Shown in pieces: positions 28,927 through 37,078 of a stretch of 37,078 nucleotides of DNA. Under the pieces are notes generated by a model, which was given only the letters and a program-made list of their open reading frames with translations, did not search any database and was not told the DNA's origin. The stretch's first letter is position 1. Every line of letters begins with the position of its first letter. The DNA comes from Gammaproteobacteria bacterium (lineage in GTDB: Bacteria > Pseudomonadota > Gammaproteobacteria > CAIRSR01): the NCBI GenBank assembly GCA_963575655.1, contig CAUYTY010000188.1:1-37078 (forward strand), given 5' to 3'. The position numbers and the translations under genes are program-made.

Positions 28927-28979
28927 ATAACTAAGGTCAGGGGGAGGGGCGATCAGAAAATACGTCCGACGCCGCAGAG

Positions 28980-28998
28980 ATAATCCAAGTTACTACCT
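28980..28998. repeat. Solo family A repeat end
   Basis: TAATCCAAGTTACTACCTA differs from the family A terminal sequence TAACCCAAGTTACTACCTA by one base. No matching inverted end is nearby, so it is a solo remnant. A similar partial end is at 11572-11589. Confidence 0.6.
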
Positions 28999-29126
28999 AT
29001 TCGTCGGGCTTGGTTATCGTTTCGTCAGGTTATGGTCAGTCGTCCTGAATGAGATAACTCAGTGCAATGCACCAGATAAAGATATGAGCAAGCATTCACC
29101 TTTTTTCGTTGGGAGGAAGGAGAATC

Positions 29127-29189
29127 ATGCTAGTTGATCTAACAATTCCGCACGAATATAGAAAATGGAGTTATTCCACGGGAAGTTAA
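29127..29189 (+). CDS. Candidate 20-residue small ORF
   Basis: GGGAGGAAGGAG ends 4 nt before ATG 29127, an unusually strong ribosome site. The frame encodes MLVDLTIPHEYRKWSYSTGS and stops at TAA 29187-29189. It lies 145 bases upstream of the peptidase start and might be a leader peptide or a remnant. No family is recognised; only the ribosome site supports it. Confidence 0.3.
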   Translation: MLVDLTIPHEYRKWSYSTGS

Positions 29190-29334
29190 TGGACGGGGAG
29201 AGACTTGGCAACAGCAATCTTGTTATGCTGGCGGTCGTAGTGCAACTATCCCAGACGGTGGCAAGGATCTAATGTTGATTAGAGGTTCATCGCCCCCTCT
29301 CGGCTCACTGGCGACAACGACCCTGGTATTCCCA

Positions 29335-32300
29335 ATGAAGAAGAATTTATTCGTCCTTCTAGCCTTAACCTCAGCCCTAGTCATTGAAAGCAGTGTCGCA
29401 CTCGGTGCTACGCCAGTGGTGCGCCCCAACTACGACGCATCTCTTGAAGGATCGGCTACTTCCACGGTTCCATCCGTTACGAATGGTGTGTTGCCACGCT
29501 CGGCCTGGGTCCAGTCTCGTCGTTCCTCGCGCAACCAGGCAGCGGGCTATCCATCCAACGACGACGAACAACTCGGTACTACTACTTTTCTGTGGGCTGC
29601 CCCCAACACCGACCCCTCGCCACCGCCAGCGATGGCGGCAAAGCAGCAGGAGCGTGCGGCCCAGGTGGAGCGCACGACCCGCGAATTCCTCGGCCATAAC
29701 GGGGTGCGCCTCGGGCTTAGTAAACACACTATCGCTACGGCGCGGTTGCGCGAATTACACGATACCAAGCGTGGTCCCCTCATCGCACGTTATCAGCAGA
29801 TGCACGGTGGCGTTGAGGTCTTTGGTCGCCACCTGAACGTAATGCTGGATCGCGAGCTACGACCGGTCGCTGCCTCTGGCTACTTCGCACCGGATGACAG
29901 CAGCGACGGTACGGCCGTTGCCTCCGCCTTGGCCGATGGAGGATTTCGCCAATCCCCGCAGCAGGCAATCGCCAGCGCGGTCGCTGACCTTGGGGGGGAG
30001 ATCGACCCTGCTACCCTGGAATCGCTTGGAGAACGCGACGACTACACCCTGTTTCGTGTTACTCGGCAGACGGGAGCATACCGCCTCACCGATACGGCGC
30101 GTAGTAAACGAGTTTACTTTCCCCTTGATGGTCGTCTTGTCCCGGCTTGGTACTTGGATGTGTCGCTGGAAAAGCGCGGTCAGGCTGGGCGCCTCTCCTA
30201 CGGCTATGTGGTCGCGGCGGAAGATGGGCGTATCCTGTTCCGTAACAACCATATAGATCGCGCGGCCTTTAGTTACCGCGTGTTTGCCGATGCTATCTCT
30301 CCAGGAATGCCCTTCGATACCCCCTTCGGCAATGATATTGTCCCACTAACGGCGTTGGATCCCAATCTTACCCTGCCGCGCATCTCGGCGGAGACCAATC
30401 TAGTCACTCTGGAGAGTGGTCCTATTGCTACCGGTGATCCGTGGCTTCCCAGCGGTGCTACCACGACCGTAGGTAACAATGTTGATGCCTACGTGGATCT
30501 AGGGGGTGGTAACGGGCGTCAGCCCAAGTCTGGTGACTTTCGCGCCAAGGTTACCAGCCTGCGCAGCTTCGACTATTCAGTCGTCGCCGATACCGATCCG
30601 ACCACCCCGACCGCACGCAACGGGGGGATCGTCAATTTGTTCTACGTGAACAACTTTCTACACGATTGGTGGTACGGCAACGGTTTCGACGAGGCCGCTG
30701 GTAACGCCCAAACCAACAACTATGGTCGTGGTGGACTAGGTGGCGATCCCATCCTCGCTGAGGGGCAGGATTATAGTGGTTTTGATAACGCCAACATGGA
30801 TACGCCCGCCGATGGTAGAAGTCCGCGTATGCAGATGTTTCTTTGGAGCGGGTCAACTGCTGCCAACGCTACGCTTTCCGCAGTGGGTCTCGGTTCACTG
30901 GTTACTAATGTCGCAGACTTCGGGGCAATGCAGTTTGATCTCGACGGTCAGGTGGTAACCGTTACCCCGGCCGATGCCTGCACCGACCTCACCAATACCA
31001 CCAACGTCAGCGGCAACATTGCGTTCATCGACCGCGGGAATTGTTTCTTCGTGGATAAGGTGGCGAATGTCCAAAAGGCTGGGGCTATTGGCGCGATCAT
31101 TGTTAACAACAGCGATGACGGGACTGCACCGAGCATGACCGGTACCAACGAAGCGGTCACCATCCCCGTCCTAAGCACCTCATTTGCGGATGGTGCTCGC
31201 ATCAAAAACGAGATTGCCCGAGGTCCGCTTACGGTGACCATGCATCGAGCCCCAAGCGCCAACCGTGATGGAGGTATAGACAACGGCATCATCGCCCACG
31301 AATGGTTTCACTACGTCAGTAATCGCCTAGTTGGTAACGGTGATGGCCTCTCCAATAAACAAGGTGGCGCCCTGGGCGAGGGTTGGAGTGACGTTAGTGC
31401 CCTACTGCTGGAGGCGCGCCCGGAGGATGCAACCGTGGCGGGCAACGCCAATTTCCAGGGGGCCTATCCGTTCGGCATCTACACTATGCCGAGTCCCTAT
31501 TTTGGTATTCGGCGTGCGCCTTACTCCACCAATCCGGCGGTGTTCCCGATGACCTTCAAGCACATCACCGACGGTGTGACACTTCCCAGCACCGCACCAT
31601 TGGCGCCGGGAGGAGACAACTCCGAGGAACATAGCGCCGGTGAGATCTGGGCCAACACCCTGTGGGATTTCTACGTCTCCTTGATCAACGATGCACGCTA
31701 TACCTTCCGTGAGGCCCAGGACCGGATGAAGGACTACATTATCGCCGGCCTCAAGATGACCCCGAACGCCCCAACCTTCCTTGAGGCACGTGACGCGCTG
31801 TTGGCGGCGGTCAAGGCCACGGATCGCGCAGACTTCGAACTCGCGACCAAATCATTTGCAAAGTACGGCATGGGGGTAGGTGCGATAGCGCCCTCTCGCA
31901 ATTCCCAAGATAACTCTGGATTGGTAGAGAGTTTCGTAGCGTTAAGGGCTTCGTACGAAGTGGTGGAAACAACCCTGGATACCACCTACCTTACTAGCAC
32001 CGCTGGCTACTGCGATGCGGACGGGGTATTGGATGCCGGTGAGACCGCATTGTTGACTCTGCGCATCCGCAACTCTGGGAACCAGCCCCTGCCACGGAGA
32101 TTGACGGCACAAGTTACTTCGACGGCGGATGTGTCCTTTGGTAACAGTGGCCGGATCGTCTTTGGCGTCTTTGATGTCAATGGTTTTGCCACCGGTAGCC
32201 TCCCTGTCACGCTGCATAGTGCTGCCACTGCGGCTGATTTAAAGTTGAAGGTTGATTTCCCGCAGGCGGGTGCGACCCCCAACACGGTGTTCGAACCGCA

Positions 32301-33285
32301 AACCGTATGGGTCGAAAGGATCGTCAATTACAACCTCAAAAGTTCTCTTTTCACCGTGGATAATGCGGAGCAAATCGCAGCCACCACGGCTGACTGGTCA
32401 CCCACATTGACGGAGATTTCCCCAGGGGCAGGTGAAGGTTGGCGAGTCACTAGCGACCTTAACGACAGCTATCACACTGGTCAGGCATGGTTCATCCCGG
32501 ACAACGATACTCCCACCGACGCATCTCTTATTTCCCCGGTGATTAAGGTTGGAACCCAGCCTTTCAGCGTCAAATTTGATACTGCGTTCCAATTTGAGAT
32601 CGACACCGATGATGGTCCCGGTTTTAGTTTCGATGGCGGTGTAGTCGAGGTCAAAATCGGCAGCGGCAGGTGGCAAGACGTACTGGCGGCAGGGGGTAGC
32701 TTTACTCGGGGTGGCTACAACACTCAGGTCATAGCCTTCGCCCCAAACTACGATGTCGCTGGCGCTTGTGCTGGTTTTGGTGGTTTTAGCGCTGGACTCA
32801 CACCGCAGACGATCAGCTTCGGTACTGCGCTTGCTGGGCGTAGTGTGCGTCTACGCTTCCGTGCTGCCACCGATAGCGGTACTGGTGAACTCGGTTGGTT
32901 GGTGGACAACATTCGAGTGGTTGGCGCCACCAATCTACCCTTCAGCGAGGTAGTCGCTGACACTGCCACCTGCGTCAATCGCCCTCCCTACGTGCGTGTC
33001 CCGGCCGTGTTCTCGACCCCGGAGCGCCTTGCCGGTCAGTCTGACCAAGCGATCATCAAACTGGTCGGCAGCGCCAAGGATCTGGACGGCCTCAACGGCC
33101 TTACCTACCTCTGGACCCAGACCTCTGGCCCAGCGGTGACACTAAACAATGCGCAAAGACCCACCGCCTACTTTCGAGCCCCATTGGTTAGCACGGATAC
33201 CGTTATGGGCTTCGAGTTACGGGTCAGTGATGGGACCAACACCCGCATCGGATCGGTCACGGTGACCCTACTTAACGTGGACTAA
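29335..33285 (+). CDS. Secreted M36-family (fungalysin-type) metallopeptidase with PA domain
   Basis: Zinc endopeptidase secreted as a proenzyme. I start at ATG 29335 because MKKNLFVLLALTSALVIESS is a classic signal peptide with cleavage expected near VALGA; an upstream ATG at 29272 would add 21 residues before it. Of 1,316 residues, about 100-350 form the FTP-type propeptide. The catalytic region has HEWFH (H655-H659, the HEXXH zinc motif) and E682 in GEGWSD. A protease-associated domain (about 540-630) is inserted just before the active site. The long C-terminal part (about 880-1316) is beta-rich and ends in a PKD/Ig-like domain (about 1215-1314, near YLWTQTSGPAV). It probably degrades external protein. 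It is monocistronic, and no type I or sorting tail motif is evident. Confidence 0.92.
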   Translation: MKKNLFVLLALTSALVIESSVALGATPVVRPNYDASLEGSATSTVPSVTNGVLPRSAWVQSRRSSRNQAAGYPSNDDEQLGTTTFLWAAPNTDPSPPPAMAAKQQERAAQVERTTREFLGHNGVRLGLSKHTIATARLRELHDTKRGPLIARYQQMHGGVEVFGRHLNVMLDRELRPVAASGYFAPDDSSDGTAVASALADGGFRQSPQQAIASAVADLGGEIDPATLESLGERDDYTLFRVTRQTGAYRLTDTARSKRVYFPLDGRLVPAWYLDVSLEKRGQAGRLSYGYVVAAEDGRILFRNNHIDRAAFSYRVFADAISPGMPFDTPFGNDIVPLTALDPNLTLPRISAETNLVTLESGPIATGDPWLPSGATTTVGNNVDAYVDLGGGNGRQPKSGDFRAKVTSLRSFDYSVVADTDPTTPTARNGGIVNLFYVNNFLHDWWYGNGFDEAAGNAQTNNYGRGGLGGDPILAEGQDYSGFDNANMDTPADGRSPRMQMFLWSGSTAANATLSAVGLGSLVTNVADFGAMQFDLDGQVVTVTPADACTDLTNTTNVSGNIAFIDRGNCFFVDKVANVQKAGAIGAIIVNNSDDGTAPSMTGTNEAVTIPVLSTSFADGARIKNEIARGPLTVTMHRAPSANRDGGIDNGIIAHEWFHYVSNRLVGNGDGLSNKQGGALGEGWSDVSALLLEARPEDATVAGNANFQGAYPFGIYTMPSPYFGIRRAPYSTNPAVFPMTFKHITDGVTLPSTAPLAPGGDNSEEHSAGEIWANTLWDFYVSLINDARYTFREAQDRMKDYIIAGLKMTPNAPTFLEARDALLAAVKATDRADFELATKSFAKYGMGVGAIAPSRNSQDNSGLVESFVALRASYEVVETTLDTTYLTSTAGYCDADGVLDAGETALLTLRIRNSGNQPLPRRLTAQVTSTADVSFGNSGRIVFGVFDVNGFATGSLPVTLHSAATAADLKLKVDFPQAGATPNTVFEPQTVWVERIVNYNLKSSLFTVDNAEQIAATTADWSPTLTEISPGAGEGWRVTSDLNDSYHTGQAWFIPDNDTPTDASLISPVIKVGTQPFSVKFDTAFQFEIDTDDGPGFSFDGGVVEVKIGSGRWQDVLAAGGSFTRGGYNTQVIAFAPNYDVAGACAGFGGFSAGLTPQTISFGTALAGRSVRLRFRAATDSGTGELGWLVDNIRVVGATNLPFSEVVADTATCVNRPPYVRVPAVFSTPERLAGQSDQAIIKLVGSAKDLDGLNGLTYLWTQTSGPAVTLNNAQRPTAYFRAPLVSTDTVMGFELRVSDGTNTRIGSVTVTLLNVD

Positions 33286-33602
33286 CGGGCGATCCACCTA
33301 AGCCGCGACATACGCCAACGGCGCACTGTCTCCAGCGTTCGTATCTGTTGTGGCTTAGAGGACATCCGGCACAAAATATGCACCAAGCTTGACAAACAAA
33401 AACTATTCTGTTGAATGGTTATTCTATTGATAGATTTATAGTAGTTTCTTATAGAAGTGGCCATACGGATCTGACAATTCCTTATATCACTCTCTGCTAG
33501 CGCACCATAGCTATATGGGATTAACTAATTCTTACTCCATTGTGGCTCTAAAATTTTGTAAAGTTATAATATGTACAATTATACCTGCCTGGAGAAAGTA
33601 AC
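33286..33602. other. A/T-rich gap between peptidase and IS5-type remnant
   Basis: 317 bases with no gene. TCCGGCACAAAAT at 33365-33377 resembles the complement of 34494-34506 and could be the left IS end. A TATAAT at 33565-33570 lies 38 bases before the transposase start and may be its -10. I see no terminator for the peptidase gene. Confidence 0.4.
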
Positions 33603-34420
33603 ATGGAACATCAAGAGATTTCAGATAAATTTTGGAAGAAAGTTAAACCCTTGCTGGATCCATTCGTGCGGAAGAAATCAGGTGGCAGTCCGCCTATAGA
33701 CTTCCAGATCATTCTAAATGGTATTCTACACATTCTTAAAACAGGCTGTCAGTGAAATTGCCTACCACATATCTATGGCTCAAAGAGTACAATTCATGAG
33801 CACTTTCAACAATGGGAGGCTGCTGGCGTTTTTCGTGAAATTTTTCGTTTAGATTATTATGAATATTAATAACTTAAAGTCGTTAGGTGGGAATGGCAGT
33901 CTATGGATGGTTCATTGGTACAAGCGCCCGTACGAGGGCAGATAGTATGTTTGGCGGAAGAAGGATTAGGACATAATCCGACCGAGAACGTAGCGGAAGT
34001 AAATTCCATTTGCAGGTGAATCAAGATGGAATACCTTTGGGAGTAGTTGTTGTTGGAGCCAATATCCACGATAGCAGTTTAGTCTCCTTAACGTTGGCAA
34101 CCGATATTCTCCCACGCCCTAAACCGACGCCAGAACGTCCCCAAAATATGTGCTTAGATAAAGGGTACGACTACCCTCGCGTCGAAAAAGAAGTGAGGGA
34201 AAATGATTATGTTCCACACATTCGCCGCATTGGTGAAAAGAAAATCGGGAAAGGAAAGAAAGCGCGTACCGCCCGACGCTGGGTGGTCGAGCGAACAATT
34301 GCCTGGGTGAAAGGTTTTCGGGCGATTCGTACCCGTTACATCTGTAAAGCAAGAAATTACTTGGCGATGGTTCATTTAGGTTGTGCATTGATTATATTTA
34401 GGAAAATCATAAAATCATAA
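33603..34420 (+). pseudogene. IS5-family transposase, inactivated
   Basis: From ATG 33603 (GGAG about 9 nt upstream) the frame reads MEHQEISDKFWKKVKPLL. It is broken by TGA at 33753-33755, where a Trp is expected (TGCQ-stop-NCLP), and by TAATAA at 33867-33872. A frameshift near 33990 then separates WQSMDGSLVQAPVRG from GSKFHLQVNQDGIPLGVVV. The last 136 codons (34010-34420) are open and contain LCLDKGYDYPRVEKE-type and RRWVVERTIAWVKGFRAI motifs carrying the later DDE residues. With three independent lesions it is not functional. Confidence 0.88.
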
Positions 34421-34482
34421 AATCATAAAATCATAAAATCATAAAATCATAAAATCATAAAATCATAAAATCATAAAATCAT
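34403..34482. repeat. Ten-copy octamer microsatellite AAAATCAT
   Basis: Ten perfect tandem copies of AAAATCAT span 34403-34482, starting in the last codons of the dead transposase and ending 234 bases before the next gene. Eight is not a multiple of three, so length changes would alter reading frame if translated. Perfect copies imply recent expansion. Confidence 0.95.
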
Positions 34483-34716
34483 AAATAACGCAAATTCTGT
34501 GCCGGACCTCTTCTTAGGTGGGTAGCTGCGTTGGTGATTCGCTTGTCACATAATCGAAACAATAGATTGTTACACTGACGAACTACCCATTGATTCCTGC
34601 TGAATTATATACCGAACAACAAAATCTACAAAGTTTCCCGTAACCCTTCATTCCCACCATATTGGGGAAAGCGCTTACCACCGGGAATTATCATGTGTTA
34701 AATGGATAATTAATTT

Positions 34717-36748
34717 ATGAAATATAAATATTTAATATCTTTTGCTGTATTAAAGAAATGGCAGAGTGGCTTTATAAGTCGCTCGCTGTATTGGTCTAGG
34801 CAATGGAAGTTGTCTCATCAATTGTTATTCTCCTCGTTATTAGTGACGTTGGTATTAGTCGTGACGGCAGGAACTTTTATCATCAACACTGAGGAACAAC
34901 AGCATCATAAGATATATGAGGCTACCTTGAGAGAAAAACTATCCTCTTTGGTGAGTACAATTATGGATGATTTAATCGATCTAGATGTGCGGGTACTTAA
35001 AGTAATCTTAGCGGAGACCGGGAAGAAAGATGATAATATTCTATCTTTGGAAGTATATAACCATGCTGGTATTTCTCTTGCCGAATGGAAAAGGGTGGCG
35101 TCTGCTTCGTCAATAGTTGCCAAAACTATGGAGTCGGAGTTATTGGTTTTCGGTCAGGTACGGGTAACATGGGATATGACCTCCCATCTAACGGAGATTA
35201 AGCAACATATTCATCGATTACTTTATACCCTAACGCTGACGCTGTTGACTCTTGCTACCAGTTTGATCCTGTTAGCACGGCTGATTGTGATACGACCAAT
35301 TCGAATCATTCATGAATCCTTGCAGACCGAGATTGCCTCGAAGGTCGCTATGCCCTACGCCGCCCGCGAGTTACAGAAGCTTAGCGAGGCAGCCACTACT
35401 TTGTTAAACCTCAAACGAGAGATTAATCGCAGCGAACTACGCTATCGGGGGTTATTCGACAACATGATCTCTGGTTGTATGGTGCTATCAGGTGCGGAAA
35501 ATAACTTTCGGATTGAGGATCTCAATGAGAGTTGTCGCCGCTTACCGGTTTTGGGAATAGGCAAACGGCAGGTTACCAACCTCAATGAGGTGATTAAGGA
35601 AAATGAGGCTCCCGCTCTCTATGAGGTTTTACGGAATGCATCAAAGAATCAGGCACCGTGCCATATTGAGGAATTTTCTCTGGAAAGAACTGGTCATAAT
35701 TATCGGTTAGACTGTCATGTTTTTTCGCTGGATGATGGTGAGATGGTCTTGGTGATTCGCGATGTCACCGAAAGAAGAATTGCACAAGACTTGCGTCGGG
35801 CCAAAGAGGCAGCAGAACAAGCAAATAAACTCAAGAGCGTATTTCTGGCCAGTATGAGTCACGAGATTCGCACTCCACTCAACGGGGTACTGAGTATGGT
35901 GGAACTTTTGCGCGGCACCCACTTGAGCAACAAACAGCAACATTGGGTTAATGCGATCCGTGGATCGGGTCAAATCCTCTTGTCTACTATCAATGATATC
36001 TTGGATTTCTCTAGAATTGAAGCGGGGCGATTGCGTCTGGAGAATATTCGCTTTTCGCTAAGCGAGATCATTGGGAACTTATTTAATGCGACCTCGCAGC
36101 GCGCCTTTGAAAAAGATCTGGAATTGGTTTTGCGGCAGGACCCAGATGTACCCGATCAGTTGATTGGTGACCCTTTCCGTATCCAACAAATATTAATAAA
36201 CCTGGTCGGCAATGCAATAAAATTCACGGAGCGCGGCGAGGTAGAAATCACCATAAGGAAACGCGACCTTGCTAATAATCGATTGCTGCTTTGTGTGTCG
36301 GTACGTGATACGGGTATTGGCATCGCGCCGCATCAACTGCGACGGGTGTTTCTCCCTTTTGAACAAGGAGTGGGTAACCGTTCTTTTTCCAACGAAGGGA
36401 CCGGGTTGGGCCTGCCTATCAGTAAACGCTTGGTGGATGCTATGGAGGGAAAGATCGGAGTAGAAAGCAGCCTTGGGGAAGGCAGTGTGTTTCATTTTGA
36501 GGTGCCAGTGGGTGTAATTGATATACCGCGCACAATACCACGGTTGGTTTCTCAACTCTGGCATGAATGCCAAACACTGATCTGGATCCGGCAGGAGGCA
36601 GTACGTGAGTCGATTACTCATGCCCTTGATTCTTTCGGTTTCAAAACCCACGCGATATCATCGGTCACCGAAGCAGTCAACTGGACCCGTGGTATGGATA
36701 ACAAGGAGCGTCTCTGTTTAATCGTGCTACTAACCTGCGCGTTGGTTA
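34717..36748 (+). pseudogene. Membrane hybrid histidine kinase interrupted by an IS630-type insertion
   Basis: The frame runs on to 36825, but native sequence appears to stop near 36748. The product has two membrane helices (about 35-56 and 168-192) around a periplasmic sensor of ~110 residues, a PAS-like region (about 245-355, ending VIRDVTERR), HisKA with H382 in SHEIRTPLNG, and an ATPase domain (N-box [24 protein letters not shown]). A receiver-like segment starts near LIWIRQEAVRESI but is cut before its phospho-acceptor. The last ~26 residues come from antisense IS sequence. The kinase core is intact and may retain activity without its receiver. Start ATG 34717 lacks a clear ribosome site. 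Confidence 0.8.
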
Positions 36749-37078
36749 GGGGACTCCAGCTAAATAGCATATTGGACGGATTCTTCTTTAAAAAGTTCTC
36801 TGACTTTCTCTGGCGATTTTTTTAAATCCTCTAAAAGTTGAGTAGCTTTATTTTTTAACTCCTCCACATTACGAATAAGGTGACGCGCAATTCCTTGTGT
36901 CTTAATATTGCTCCATACTAGCTCGACAGGATTAAGGTGTGGAGAATAGGTGGGAAGAAAGAATATTTTAACCTTTCCATTTGTCGTCTCCAGATATTCC
37001 TTAACTACTTTTGCATGATGGGCAGAAGGTGGTGTTTCAGACCTGGATATTGCGGTAGCCATTCTTCAAACATGGGTA
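36749..37078 (-). mobile_element. IS630-family insertion sequence, partial
   Basis: The left boundary is inferred at GGGGACTCCAGC (36749), directly after a TA dinucleotide (36747-36748), the usual IS630/mariner-type target. The element runs off the right edge, so its other end is unseen. Confidence 0.6.
36760..37062 (-). pseudogene. IS630-family transposase, C-terminal part
   Basis: The last 100 codons match the C-terminus of IS630-type DDE transposases: HHAKVVKEYLETTNGKVKIF, then FLPTYSPHLNPVELVWSNIK containing the catalytic Glu, and a helical tail ending ESVQYAI. Similarity begins around SAHHAKVV. Just upstream, the frame is closed by TGA two codons before ATG 37062, and MFEEWLPQYPG-like sequence continues in another frame. 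A frameshift near 37010-37060 is therefore likely, although the window ends too soon to be sure. It is antisense to the interrupted kinase. Confidence 0.75.

Larger units (their letters stand above)
28599..29334. other. Non-coding region between the cheR operon and the peptidase gene
   Basis: 736 bases without a confirmed gene. It holds a small C/G hairpin near 28649-28672 upstream of cheR, the 243-bp family C palindrome (28684-28926), a partial family A end (28980-28998), a further copy of GTTATCGTTTCGTCAGG (29013-29029), and a 20-codon ORF with a strong ribosome site (29127-29189). I see no convincing -35/-10 pair for either flanking gene. Confidence 0.55.
33365..34506 (+). mobile_element. 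Decayed IS5-family insertion sequence
   Basis: The proposed limits are TCCGGCACAAAAT (33365-33377) and ATTCTGTGCCGGA (34494-34506), inverted at 12 of 13 positions, giving 1,142 bp. The 238-base gap between left end and transposase start is long for IS5, so the left boundary is uncertain. No clear target duplication is seen. Confidence 0.45.

Noticed and set aside
33753-33755. TGA at a Trp position, hinting at UGA-as-tryptophan code
   Set aside because: argS and cheB end in TGA at sensible points and Trp is TGG elsewhere; the same transposase has TAA stops and a frameshift, so it is simply decayed.
34403-34482. Possible CRISPR array
   Set aside because: The 8-bp units are contiguous with no spacers; this is a microsatellite.

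Overview
The window looks like a piece of a gammaproteobacterial chromosome. The basis is an arginyl-tRNA synthetase gene directly followed by an FtsN-like SPOR-domain gene (a familiar gammaproteobacterial pairing), Gram-negative housekeeping genes (lgt, serS, metH), and a large investment in two-component and chemosensory signalling. I cannot name the genus. Base composition is moderate, and the intergenic space is unusually rich in long palindromic repeats and decayed insertion sequences, as in environmental genomes under strong mobile-element pressure.

Layout. 1-812: 3' end of a gene for a low-complexity Gly/Ser/Thr/His repeat protein with 192-bp tandem repeats. 966-3510: argS and the SPOR protein. 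3676-5934 (minus): DUF2723-type membrane glycosyltransferase. 6142-7287: membrane methyltransferase of the isoprenylcysteine methyltransferase fold. 7301-11512 (minus): HAD phosphatase, a short MetH without the reactivation domain, and lgt. 11513-12709: a decay zone with a broken FHA fragment, a 168-bp palindromic element and a truncated, frameshifted AAA+ gene. 12858-14486: chemoreceptor with a near-consensus promoter. 14548-16427 (minus): serS and a zinc-ribbon/FHA gene with overlapping ends. 16589-20725: five-PAS hybrid histidine kinase. 20726-22390: mobile-element hotspot. 22391-28598 (minus): five-gene operon cheR-cheB-hybrid kinase-REC/GGDEF-REC/histidine kinase. 28599-29334: non-coding, with a 243-bp palindromic element. 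29335-33285: secreted M36 metallopeptidase. 33603-34506: dead IS5-family element ending in a 10-copy octamer repeat. 34717 to the end: membrane hybrid kinase cut off by an IS630-family insertion.

How the genes may work together. The cheR-cheB operon has methylation enzymes but no CheA, CheW or receptor. It carries four CheY-like receiver domains in the hybrid kinase and diguanylate cyclase plus one in the terminal kinase, a histidine phosphotransfer domain and a c-di-GMP-forming output. It therefore reads as one relay linking a chemosensory-type or kinase signal to c-di-GMP; this is inference. The chemoreceptor at 12858 is a possible but unlinked methylation substrate.

The most unusual DNA is the 1,068-bp unit at 20903-21970. 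It has 126-bp inverted arms of about 95% identity, perfect 19-bp ends, a 6-bp flanking direct repeat and an IS982-type transposase remnant inside. Its ends match palindromic repeats elsewhere in the window.
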